Of a DNA stretch of 64,000 nucleotides, positions 56,285 through 64,000 are shown piece by piece. Source of the DNA: Methanoregulaceae archaeon (GTDB lineage: Archaea > Halobacteriota > Methanomicrobia > Methanomicrobiales > Methanospirillaceae); assembly GCA_015660885.1 (NCBI GenBank), contig JACTUB010000001.1, forward strand, positions 62,001 to 126,000, read 5' to 3'. Positions within the stretch are counted from its first letter, which is position 1; each line of letters opens with the position of its first letter. The notes below the pieces were generated by a model. It was given only the letters and a program-made list of their open reading frames with translations. It ran no database searches and was not told the DNA's origin. The translations under genes and the position numbers were made by a program.

Positions 56285-57715
56285 TTATCTTAAAATTTTA
56301 TGCATATTTTTATCGCCACGTCCTATCCCTTTGTAAACGAATCCGTGTTTGATAAAATGATCGGGATCAATCATATTTCGCCCGTCAACAATCACCGGGT
56401 GCGATCTTCCGGATAGGGCACGGATATGGTCCGGATCCAGGTTTTTATACTGGTGATGCCCGGCAAAGATCACGATGGCGTCCGCTCCTTTCATCGTCTC
56501 ATCAAGATGCTGGAAAATGGGGACATGGGGGTACTCCAGTACATGGGGATCATGGACGATTACCGTTGCACCGGCCTTGATAAGGTTATCCCGATATGGT
56601 TCAGATGGAGTATTGCGCGTATCATCAGAATTGGCAAGGAATGCCCATCCAAGAATTGCTACCTTTGCTCCTTTTAAGGAACGTCCGGTCCGTTTCAGGG
56701 CATCAGTCGTGAGCCGGAACATGTGGGTGGGCATGAAATCATTAATCCTGCGGGCGAGGATATAGAGTGATGGCTCCCCCACCGGGTAATCGAGGAGATC
56801 CTTTCCCAGCACTTGGACACCCCTCTCGAGATGATAGGTATCTTTTGTCAGGCAATGTCCGCCGACTCCGGCCCCCGGCCAGAGCATGGCACGGGTAATG
56901 CCTTCGCCTTTGAGACTGTCAACACCTCTTCGGACATCGTATACATTGATCCCCATCGCTTCGCAGTAGAGCGCAAGCTCATTTATCGCAGCAATCTGGA
57001 GATCGCGGAAGGTATTTTCTGTGGTCTTTGTTACTTCTGCCGCAGTTGCCGACATCGGGATTATTTTGCCAAGGGTGAGTACTGGAGTGTAAAGTTCTGT
57101 GGCCCGCTGTGTGCTGATGGGATCAAACCCCCCGACTATCCGGTCATGTTCCCGTATATTGCGCAGGAGCCTCCCTGCCATAACCCGCTCGGGTGCGTGC
57201 GCGAGAGCAAAATCAACACCGGCCTTCAGTCCGGACTCCCGTTCAAGAATCTCTCTGGCAAACGTAACAGTGGTACCTGGTGTAATGGTGGATTCCAGAA
57301 CCACCAGCATTCCAGGAGAGAGATGGTGTCCGACCTGTTCTATCCCCTCTGTAAGGGGAGAGAAATCCGGAAGGAGATCTTCCTTGTTCAGAAACGGTGT
57401 CTGGATTGAAAGGGTCACTGCATCAAGGTCTGCAATTTTTTTGAAATCGGAAGTACAGGAAAATTTTTTTTCTGTAACGACTTTTTTCAGGATGTCTTCC
57501 AGTCCGGGCTCTTCACCTTTAAGAGGACTTTCGCCACGGTTCAGCATAGCGATCTTATAACCGGACGACGGCGAGTCCCGCTGGAAACCATAGACGAAAT
57601 CAAACACCGGGGAATCCGCGAAGAGCGCTGCAGCAGGAATGCCCACATAACCCATACCAATAACCCCGATCTTTTTGATAGGTCCCCGTTTCCGTATCAA
57701 TGCTTCAAGTGCCAT
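56285..57715 (-). CDS. UDP-N-acetyl-hexosamine 6-dehydrogenase (WbpA/WecC-like)
   Basis: 476 residues from ATG 57715. Rossmann motif IGVIGMGYVGIPAAALFA, then VLESTITPGTT, AHAPERVMAG, the catalytic Cys in GVGGHCLTKDTY, and a C-terminal NAD-type domain. It oxidises C6 of a UDP-amino sugar to the uronate. With the next two genes it makes sense as the first step to a diamino-uronic sugar. A GGAGTGA about 10 nt upstream is the ribosome-binding site. Confidence 0.88.
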   Translation of the reverse strand: MALEALIRKRGPIKKIGVIGMGYVGIPAAALFADSPVFDFVYGFQRDSPSSGYKIAMLNRGESPLKGEEPGLEDILKKVVTEKKFSCTSDFKKIADLDAVTLSIQTPFLNKEDLLPDFSPLTEGIEQVGHHLSPGMLVVLESTITPGTTVTFAREILERESGLKAGVDFALAHAPERVMAGRLLRNIREHDRIVGGFDPISTQRATELYTPVLTLGKIIPMSATAAEVTKTTENTFRDLQIAAINELALYCEAMGINVYDVRRGVDSLKGEGITRAMLWPGAGVGGHCLTKDTYHLERGVQVLGKDLLDYPVGEPSLYILARRINDFMPTHMFRLTTDALKRTGRSLKGAKVAILGWAFLANSDDTRNTPSEPYRDNLIKAGATVIVHDPHVLEYPHVPIFQHLDETMKGADAIVIFAGHHQYKNLDPDHIRALSGRSHPVIVDGRNMIDPDHFIKHGFVYKGIGRGDKNMHKILR

Positions 57716-57734
57716 TATCAAATTCACTCCGGAT

Positions 57735-58640
57735 TTATATTCCAGAACTGATTTTTTCACAGAATTCGAGATTGCGAATTGCCTGTTCCGGCGTAATCGG
57801 GAACGGCTGGTTCTTCTTCACACAGTCGATGAACGTTTCCAGTTCGCGTTTCAGCGGTTCAACCGTGTTCACCATTACTTTTTCGATAATATTTTCTTGC
57901 ACGTATCGCTCTGCTTCAATCTGGTATTGACCGGGTTTGCGGTAGATGCTGACTTCCTGTGTCATGAAATTACCTTCAATGGTGAAATCTGCGTCTTCGA
58001 CATAAAATATCCGGATCTTCTTTGATGCCTTCCGGCTTGCAGACAAGGAAACCGGAATGCTGTTGCAATTCATCAGTACACTCATGACATCTGCATTACC
58101 AACGCTGTAAATATCACAGGGATTCGGGAAGAATACATTCAGAAGTATATCGATATCATGAATCATCAGGTCCTCTACAACAGAACTTCCGGTTATCCGT
58201 GCAGATGCAGGGTTGTGCCGTTTCAACTCCACATAGAGGGGCTTTTTAACAATCTTTTTGATTTCAGCAACGATCGGATTAAACCGTTCGATATGCCCGA
58301 CACCGACGGTAATACCTTCGGGCGCCTTTTTCATCAGCTGTTTTGCTTCATCTGCTGTTGCGCAGATTGGTTTTTCGATTAGCACAGATTTTTTCTTTGC
58401 AAAAACCTCTCCAACAACCGAGGAGTGGAACTGGGTGGGTACAACAACACTGACTGCATCAGAATTATCAAGCAGTTCGCCGATAGATCCATATACCGTT
58501 GCACCATGTTTTTCACCCAGATCTTTCGCAGCCCGGGTATTCACATCATAAACACCCAGTGAATCCACACCTCTTAACTCCGAATAGACCCGGACATGGT
58601 TTTTTCCCATGGCTCCGACACCAATCACACCAACATCCAT
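57735..58640 (-). CDS. Gfo/Idh/MocA oxidoreductase (WbpB/WlbA-like)
   Basis: 301 residues. NAD-binding GVIGVGAMGKNHVRVYSEL, the EKPICATADEA motif, and HIERFNP with later HDIDILLN match the WlbA/WbpB branch that oxidises C3 of UDP-N-acetylglucosaminuronate. The stop of the aminotransferase gene abuts its ATG with no gap, so they are translated together. Confidence 0.86.
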   Translation of the reverse strand: MDVGVIGVGAMGKNHVRVYSELRGVDSLGVYDVNTRAAKDLGEKHGATVYGSIGELLDNSDAVSVVVPTQFHSSVVGEVFAKKKSVLIEKPICATADEAKQLMKKAPEGITVGVGHIERFNPIVAEIKKIVKKPLYVELKRHNPASARITGSSVVEDLMIHDIDILLNVFFPNPCDIYSVGNADVMSVLMNCNSIPVSLSASRKASKKIRIFYVEDADFTIEGNFMTQEVSIYRKPGQYQIEAERYVQENIIEKVMVNTVEPLKRELETFIDCVKKNQPFPITPEQAIRNLEFCEKISSGI

Positions 58641-59732
58641 TCATTTCACCTGGTTGATAACTTCACAGATATAAGCAAGTTCCTTCTGGTCGAGCAGGGG
58701 GTGAACCGGGATGCTCAGAACGGACGATGAGAGGCTGGTCGATATCGGGCAGGAATCGGGTTCGTTCGCAACTGCATAAACGGGTTGGTGGTGGATAGGG
58801 AGAGGGTAGTGAACAGCACTTCCGATACCTTTTGCCTTCAGATATTCGATAAAATCGGCTCGCTTCATTGGAAATTCATCGGTCAGGCGAATCACATACT
58901 GATGGTACACGTGGTGCATACCCGGTGATACAAAAGGAGTGAGAAGTCCCTTGACCTTGATGTGTGTATCATAATATTCGGCATTTTTCCGGCGCCGGAT
59001 ATTAAACTTCTCCAGCTTTTTTAACTGAATAATTCCGATGGCAGCTGCAATATCAGTCAAGCGGTAATTATACCCAATCCTCGTATGAAGGTACTTCTCG
59101 CTCTGCCCGTGATTAATCAGCAGGCGCAGGCGTTCGGCAAATACCTTCTCGCTGGTTGTAACCATACCCCCTTCACCAGTGGTCATGTTTTTTGTCGCAT
59201 AGAAGGAGAAGCAACCAAATTGTCCAAACCCTCCGGTCTTCTCTCCATTCCACAGAGCACCGTGTGCCTGAGCAGCATCCTCTATTAATGTCAGATTATG
59301 GGATTTGCAGATGTGTTGAATGCCCTGAACGTCAAACGGCTGTCCGAAAAGATGAACTCCGATAACCGCCCTTGTCTTTGGTGTTATACAGTCCTCAACC
59401 TTCAGCGGGTCAATATTGAATGTCTGCTGATTTACATCGACAAAAACCGGCTTTGCCCCCGTCATCGATACTGCCGTTGCTGTTGCAATAAACGAAAATG
59501 CCGGAACAATTACTTCATCGCCGTGGCCGATATCCGCAGCAAGCAGTGCAGCATGGAGAGCAGCGGTCCCGTTGTTTACAGCGATTGCATGGGTCGTACC
59601 ACAATAATCGGCAAATAGTTTCTCGAGCTCTGCGACATTTTCTCCAGCAGCCAGCTTGCCTGATTCCAGCACTGCCTTAACTGCAGAGATTTCATCCTGA
59701 CCTATAGCCGGTCGCGCAACAGGTATCTGCAC
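58641..59732 (-). CDS. DegT-family sugar aminotransferase (WbpE-like)
   Basis: 363 residues from GTG 59732, which has AAGGTGATTA just upstream as ribosome-binding site. The PLP lysine is in FSFYATKNMTTGEGGMV; other cues are VNNGTAALHAALLAA and EDAAQAHGA. It would aminate the 3-keto sugar made by the Gfo/Idh enzyme. The acetyltransferase that normally completes UDP-GlcNAc3NAcA is not in this window. Confidence 0.9.
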   Translation of the reverse strand: MQIPVARPAIGQDEISAVKAVLESGKLAAGENVAELEKLFADYCGTTHAIAVNNGTAALHAALLAADIGHGDEVIVPAFSFIATATAVSMTGAKPVFVDVNQQTFNIDPLKVEDCITPKTRAVIGVHLFGQPFDVQGIQHICKSHNLTLIEDAAQAHGALWNGEKTGGFGQFGCFSFYATKNMTTGEGGMVTTSEKVFAERLRLLINHGQSEKYLHTRIGYNYRLTDIAAAIGIIQLKKLEKFNIRRRKNAEYYDTHIKVKGLLTPFVSPGMHHVYHQYVIRLTDEFPMKRADFIEYLKAKGIGSAVHYPLPIHHQPVYAVANEPDSCPISTSLSSSVLSIPVHPLLDQKELAYICEVINQVK

Positions 59733-59937
59733 TATTAATCACCTTAAAATCTATTCGTTTCAGATATGCGTAATTGTTTTAATAAGATGCGTAATGATTG
59801 GATATTATAATTGCTATACAAAAACATGAATATATTCGTCTTTTCCGTATTTCGAGTATCATCAATGACGTTCCCGTAAAAGATAGGTAATTAGAACAGG
59901 AACAACTAATAATCGTACGAACGAACCGGGGGGGCAA

Positions 59938-60834
59938 ATGCGACATATCATATCCATTGGGGACTTTAACCGGAAAGAGATAGACGCTCTGCTTGACCAC
60001 GCACGGCAGATAGATCAGCGGAAATATGATAAAAATGTCCTGTATGGTAAAATCCTTGCCACACTTTTTTTTGAACCCAGCACCCGGACACGGATGTCCT
60101 TTGAATCTGCTATGGCACGGTTGGGAGGGACTTCCCTTTCCGTCGGAAGTGTTGAAGCCTGTTCCATAGCCAAAGGAGAGACACTTGCTGATACGATCCG
60201 TGTGGTAAGTGGGTACGCGGATGCAATCGTTATCCGTCACCCAAAAGAGGGAGCGGCCAGACTTGCCGCTGAATTTGCCGCAGTCCCGGTTATTAATGCC
60301 GGGGATGGCGCAGGTCAACACCCTTCCCAGACTCTTCTTGATTTGTATACCATACGCCAGTCAATGCCCATCGACAAAATAGATGTGGCACTTATCGGAG
60401 ACCTGAGGTATGGTCGTACCGCGCATTCACTCGCTTTGGCACTCTCGCTCTATAATGCACGACTGCATACTATTTCCCCGAAAGGACTCGAGCTTCCCGC
60501 AACACTTGCAGCGGAACTTAGCGAGAGGGGAATGGAGATTGTTGAACATGACGATATCAATGAAGTAATCTGCGATTTGGATGTTCTTTACGTCACCCGT
60601 ATCCAGCGGGAACGGTTCCCCGACACGGCATCTTACTTTAATGTCGCCTCAAGCTATCGGATCACTCCGGAACTTCTCGTCGGCGCAAAAAAGCATCTTA
60701 TCATCCTTCATCCTCTCCCTCGTGTAGATGAGATAGATCCAAGGGTTGACGAATTACCCTACGCACGATATTTCGAACAATCAAGAAACGGCATTCCTGT
60801 ACGGATGGCTATGCTCATGCGGGTGATGCAATGA
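59938..60834 (+). CDS. pyrB: Aspartate carbamoyltransferase catalytic chain
   Basis: 298 residues; carbamoyl phosphate plus aspartate to carbamoyl aspartate in pyrimidine synthesis. The carbamoyl phosphate motif is FFEPSTRTRMSFESAM, with HPSQTLLDLYTI and HPLPRVDEI as further signatures. It overlaps pyrI by 4 nt. Confidence 0.97.
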   Translation: MRHIISIGDFNRKEIDALLDHARQIDQRKYDKNVLYGKILATLFFEPSTRTRMSFESAMARLGGTSLSVGSVEACSIAKGETLADTIRVVSGYADAIVIRHPKEGAARLAAEFAAVPVINAGDGAGQHPSQTLLDLYTIRQSMPIDKIDVALIGDLRYGRTAHSLALALSLYNARLHTISPKGLELPATLAAELSERGMEIVEHDDINEVICDLDVLYVTRIQRERFPDTASYFNVASSYRITPELLVGAKKHLIILHPLPRVDEIDPRVDELPYARYFEQSRNGIPVRMAMLMRVMQ

Positions 60835-61304
60835 AAAAAACTGAGAATGAAGAGAATGAAGGGCTCTTGGTCCGGCGGATTAAAAACGGTACAGTGATCG
60901 ATCATATTGATGGCGGAGAGGCACTCAATGTAGTAAAGATTCTAGGGATCACCGGTACAACACAGGAAGCTCTGTCAATTGCGACCAATGTCCCCAGCCG
61001 GAATATGGGATGCAAGGATATCGTCAAACTCACCAACCGGGAACTCTCAAAAGAAGAGGTCGACCGGATAGCACTTATCTCTCCTCGGGCAACCATTAAC
61101 ATTATCAGGAATTTCAAGGTCTGCGAAAAGAAAGGAGTTGAGATCCCGGCACTTATTGTCGGACTCGTGCGATGCCCCAATCCCGGGTGCATATCCAATA
61201 CTAACGAACCGATCCAGAGCAAATTCGAGGTGTTGCCAAAAGGGCTTCATTGTTTTTACTGTTCCTGGGTAATAACAAAGGATTTGACCAGTTACATTAT
61301 CTGA
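60831..61304 (+). CDS. pyrI: Aspartate carbamoyltransferase regulatory chain
   Basis: 157 residues. The nucleotide-binding domain is N-terminal. The C-terminal zinc domain has CPNPGCISNTNEP and CFYCSW, i.e. the four cysteines. It brings CTP/ATP control to PyrB. Start overlaps the pyrB stop (ATGA). Confidence 0.96.
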   Translation: MKKTENEENEGLLVRRIKNGTVIDHIDGGEALNVVKILGITGTTQEALSIATNVPSRNMGCKDIVKLTNRELSKEEVDRIALISPRATINIIRNFKVCEKKGVEIPALIVGLVRCPNPGCISNTNEPIQSKFEVLPKGLHCFYCSWVITKDLTSYII

Positions 61305-61623
61305 AAAGAATTACCTGTTGCTCGAAATGAGAGAGATCAATAACAACTCTACTGGCGATGTTGTTTATGCGGGGATGATAGTAAATCACGAACGGGATAG
61401 TAACAATAGTTGTTCCTTGTAGTATCCTCCGAATATATATGCGATGATATCGTGTTATCTGGTTATCAGGTTTTGAACCAACGGGTACCGTTGATTTACT
61501 CCAATACCTGCATTACGAACTGTTTTTTATAAAATTTTCGCAGGTTTTCTACATTTTGATAGATTTCATTAAATGATATCCTAATATAGAGAGAATTTAC
61601 AATACATTAGAACAGTGAACATC
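61305..61623. other. Intergenic region before the PKD gene
   Basis: About 320 nt, increasingly AT-rich toward the right. A TATA-like CTAATATAGA near 61581-61590 lies about 40 nt before ATG 61624. No RNA gene or small gene is evident. Confidence 0.4.
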
Positions 61624-63927
61624 ATGAAGCAAAAAAACTTTTGTTTGTGTGCGATGACTGCTGTATTGCTCCTGGCCCTCATATTGCCCGGGGCATGTGC
61701 ATCCAGTAGTTCGCAGCCCGGCTATATCACTGTTGGAGTGGCACCTGTTGCCGATTTTAATGCGCTATATGCATATAACATCGTACCGGCAACAGTTGCA
61801 TTCCGGGATCATTCAACCGGCACCACTCCTATGAATTACCAGTGGGAATTTGGGGATGGCGCTACATCAACAGATCAAAATCCCTCGCATAACTACATCA
61901 GTAAAGGATTGTATACCGTCAAACTCACGGTAACAAATGCTTACGGGTCCAGCACCGAAACCAAGGAGAATTACATTGCAATCGGGCTTGCTCCGATTGC
62001 GGACTTTTCTGCAGAACCCACAACCGGAAATACCCCCCTTGCAGTCGCATTCACGGATCGATCAACCGGTTACCCGACATCCTGGAACTGGAACTTCGGT
62101 GATGGCAAGGCATCTTCCGAACAGAATCCTGTACACATGTACTGGTCCAGTGGAGATTATACGGTTACCCTGACTGCATCCAATGAATTTGGTACATCAG
62201 ATACCTCAAAGGCGTACTTCATCCATGTGATACCCTCTTTAAAAGCCAAGTTTGTCGCTGATCCCAATGTGGGAATTGTTCCCCTTTTGGTAAAATTTAC
62301 CGATTTCTCAACAGGGAATCCTGAATCATGGAACTGGGATTTTGGTGATGGCAGCACCTCAACACAGCCAAATCCTGTTCATGCATATTCCACCCCAGGC
62401 GCTTTTCATGTCAACCTTACCGTGACCCGGGGCATGAATAGTGACACTACAACCCAGACAATAGTTGCTGGGGGAGTGCCTGCAACGGATTTTGTCGCAG
62501 ACAGGACAACGGTCAGTGTGAACGCTCAGGTTAACTTTATGGACAAAACCCTCAACTCGCCAACCTCATGGTCATGGGATTTCGGGGACGGTGTTACAGC
62601 TACTGAACAGAACCCCTCCCACACATATTTGGTGAAGGGGATTTACACGGTTACCCTGACCGCGACAAATAATGACGGAAGCGATACCGCGAAAAAAGTG
62701 AACTATATCACTGTAGGACTCGCCCCAATAGCAGACTTCATTTCAGAAATTCCGGCGTACCAGCAGGGAACACGAATGCAGTACGTCCGGTTCATCGATA
62801 AATCTGCCGGGAACCCCGCTTCTTGGTCATGGGACTTTGGAGATGGCCAGAATTCCAGCGAGCAATACCCCCCCCTCCACCTTTACAACGTGGACGGGAC
62901 GTATTCTGTATCATTGACCGTGAAAAATATCTTTGGTCAGGATACCCTGGTAAAGACCAATCTGATCACGGTTCAGAAAGGACCACAGGTTGACTTCAAA
63001 GCTGACAAAACACGGGCGGGAGTGAATCAGTTTATTCACTTCACGGATCTTTCAACAAACAATCCGACTGACTGGAAATGGGATTTCGGTGACGGAACAT
63101 CGGGAACCGGACAAAACCCCGACCATGTGTATCTCCAGCCGGGCAGTTACGATGTCACTCTGATTGCATCAGATGCCTTTACCACAATCAGCAATACCAA
63201 GAAAGATTACATCACGATTGTAAATACACCGCAGGCTGCCTTTGTTGCAGACAAAACCAAAGGGATCACACCATTTACCGTAAAGTTCACGGATATGTCG
63301 ACGGGAAACCCAACCCAATGGGCATGGAATTTTGGTGACGGGGGTACCTCCATCGAACAGAATCCCACGCATGTATATACTACCATGGGCAGTTCTTCAA
63401 CAAGCACATATACAGTAACTCTTACTGCAACAAATGCCAACGGATTTGATGACCAGACGAAAGTGGATTACATCACCGTGACACAGACACCCATCGCAGA
63501 ATTCACCGTCGATAGCCGCCAAGGCAAGGCACCATTTATTGTGAAATTCCGTGATTTGTCCGCAGGAAACCCGACTACATGGAGCTGGGAATTCGGCGAT
63601 GGAACCGGATCGTCGGAACAGAATCCAACCCATTTGTACCCGTATGAAGGAGCGTATGATGTCCGGCTGACTGTCTCGAACAAGTTTGGTACAGACAGCA
63701 TCTTAAAAACAGGATCTACTTCCCAGCGGAGCAATGCAGCACCGGTTCCCTTAACAACGATTGCAACCCCGGCACCGACAACCACCCCTGTGGCACAGGT
63801 TACAACAATAATAACAAACGTGCCAGCGACAATTCCATCAACAACGCAGGCACCATTATCCCCATTGGTGACCGTAGTCGCATCGGTAATCGGATTACTG
63901 GCGATCGTAGTCTCAAGACAGAAATAA
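61624..63927 (+). CDS. Secreted protein with eight PKD domains
   Basis: 767 residues from ATG 61624 (an in-frame GTG at 61615 is less likely). After a signal peptide (to about residue 28) come eight PKD repeats of about 80-90 residues, each with the W-x-W-[DEN]-F-G-D-G core and a later YTVTL-type strand; openings read VADFN, IADFS, KAKFV, ATDFV, IADFI, QVDFK, QAAFV, IAEFT. A Thr/Pro-rich stalk and a C-terminal hydrophobic segment with a basic end anchor it. It is likely an adhesin or S-layer associated protein. Confidence 0.92.
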   Translation: MKQKNFCLCAMTAVLLLALILPGACASSSSQPGYITVGVAPVADFNALYAYNIVPATVAFRDHSTGTTPMNYQWEFGDGATSTDQNPSHNYISKGLYTVKLTVTNAYGSSTETKENYIAIGLAPIADFSAEPTTGNTPLAVAFTDRSTGYPTSWNWNFGDGKASSEQNPVHMYWSSGDYTVTLTASNEFGTSDTSKAYFIHVIPSLKAKFVADPNVGIVPLLVKFTDFSTGNPESWNWDFGDGSTSTQPNPVHAYSTPGAFHVNLTVTRGMNSDTTTQTIVAGGVPATDFVADRTTVSVNAQVNFMDKTLNSPTSWSWDFGDGVTATEQNPSHTYLVKGIYTVTLTATNNDGSDTAKKVNYITVGLAPIADFISEIPAYQQGTRMQYVRFIDKSAGNPASWSWDFGDGQNSSEQYPPLHLYNVDGTYSVSLTVKNIFGQDTLVKTNLITVQKGPQVDFKADKTRAGVNQFIHFTDLSTNNPTDWKWDFGDGTSGTGQNPDHVYLQPGSYDVTLIASDAFTTISNTKKDYITIVNTPQAAFVADKTKGITPFTVKFTDMSTGNPTQWAWNFGDGGTSIEQNPTHVYTTMGSSSTSTYTVTLTATNANGFDDQTKVDYITVTQTPIAEFTVDSRQGKAPFIVKFRDLSAGNPTTWSWEFGDGTGSSEQNPTHLYPYEGAYDVRLTVSNKFGTDSILKTGSTSQRSNAAPVPLTTIATPAPTTTPVAQVTTIITNVPATIPSTTQAPLSPLVTVVASVIGLLAIVVSRQK

Positions 63928-64000
63928 TCACATTTTTATCGCGTAGAAAATACTTTTTTAATAAAGGATTTTTCTTCTTTCCGACAATTCTCCCTGGATA

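Overview
The window looks like chromosome from a methanogenic euryarchaeon, most likely order Methanomicrobiales (a Methanoregula-like relative). Methanogen markers are methanofuran synthesis (mfnB), coenzyme F430 synthesis (cfbB) and fused fae-hps. Archaeal markers are topoisomerase VI, proteasome alpha, RNase P proteins Pop5/Rpp30, SBDS, Pcc1, RpoP, L15e, L37Ae, prefoldin beta, NAC and intron-containing tRNAs. Genus is inferred from gene families only; no rRNA is present.

Layout. 1-1312: a membrane glycosyltransferase cut by the left edge. 1426-5882: top6A-top6B-hisS plus a small membrane gene, reading leftward. 5934-8554: larB-nadM and a coiled-coil gene. 8700-14007: an antitoxin-like protein, a phosphoesterase, an Obg/YchF-family GTPase and small genes. 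14253-21643: DUF92 membrane protein, valS, tmk, a HisA-like TIM barrel, mfnB and guaB. 21644-26020: an AT-rich accessory stretch with a block of G/C-tract palindromes, very small genes, a PsiE-like protein and a cargo segment flanked by two copies of the fae-hps 3' end. 26021-35052: fae-hps, tRNA-Trp with a box C/D intron, an acyl-CoA synthetase, an S-layer-like protein, an unknown gene plus cfbB, and ilvD. 35198-43411: signalling and envelope genes (a histidine kinase lacking the usual His, HEAT repeats, two lipoproteins, a PH/zinc-ribbon protein, a YkgJ-type cysteine-cluster protein). 43456-45321: tRNA-Asp, intron-bearing tRNA-Tyr and leuA. 45526-50006: the conserved RNA-processing/proteasome/ribosome superoperon, without exosome genes. 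50138-54938: moaC, NAD(P)HX repair, a RecJ-like DHH protein, PUA, NAC and TrmI, with long overlaps. 55010-59732: a nucleotide-sugar/glycosyltransferase cluster. 59938-61304: pyrBI. 61624-63927: a surface protein with eight PKD repeats.

The strongest non-routine signals are: (1) a 232-bp direct repeat of the fae-hps 3' end (9 mismatches, 7 synonymous) bracketing a bacterial-type rhamnogalacturonan-acetylesterase-like gene and a 46-aa zinc-ribbon gene, which looks like a recombination or integration footprint; (2) a tRNA-Trp intron whose box C/D guides can be read as targeting C34 and C39 of its own tRNA; (3) larB overlapping nadM, which links nickel-pincer cofactor synthesis to its dinucleotide precursor; (4) the missing exosome genes; (5) the G/C palindrome block. 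No CRISPR array, transposase, integrase or phage module was found.
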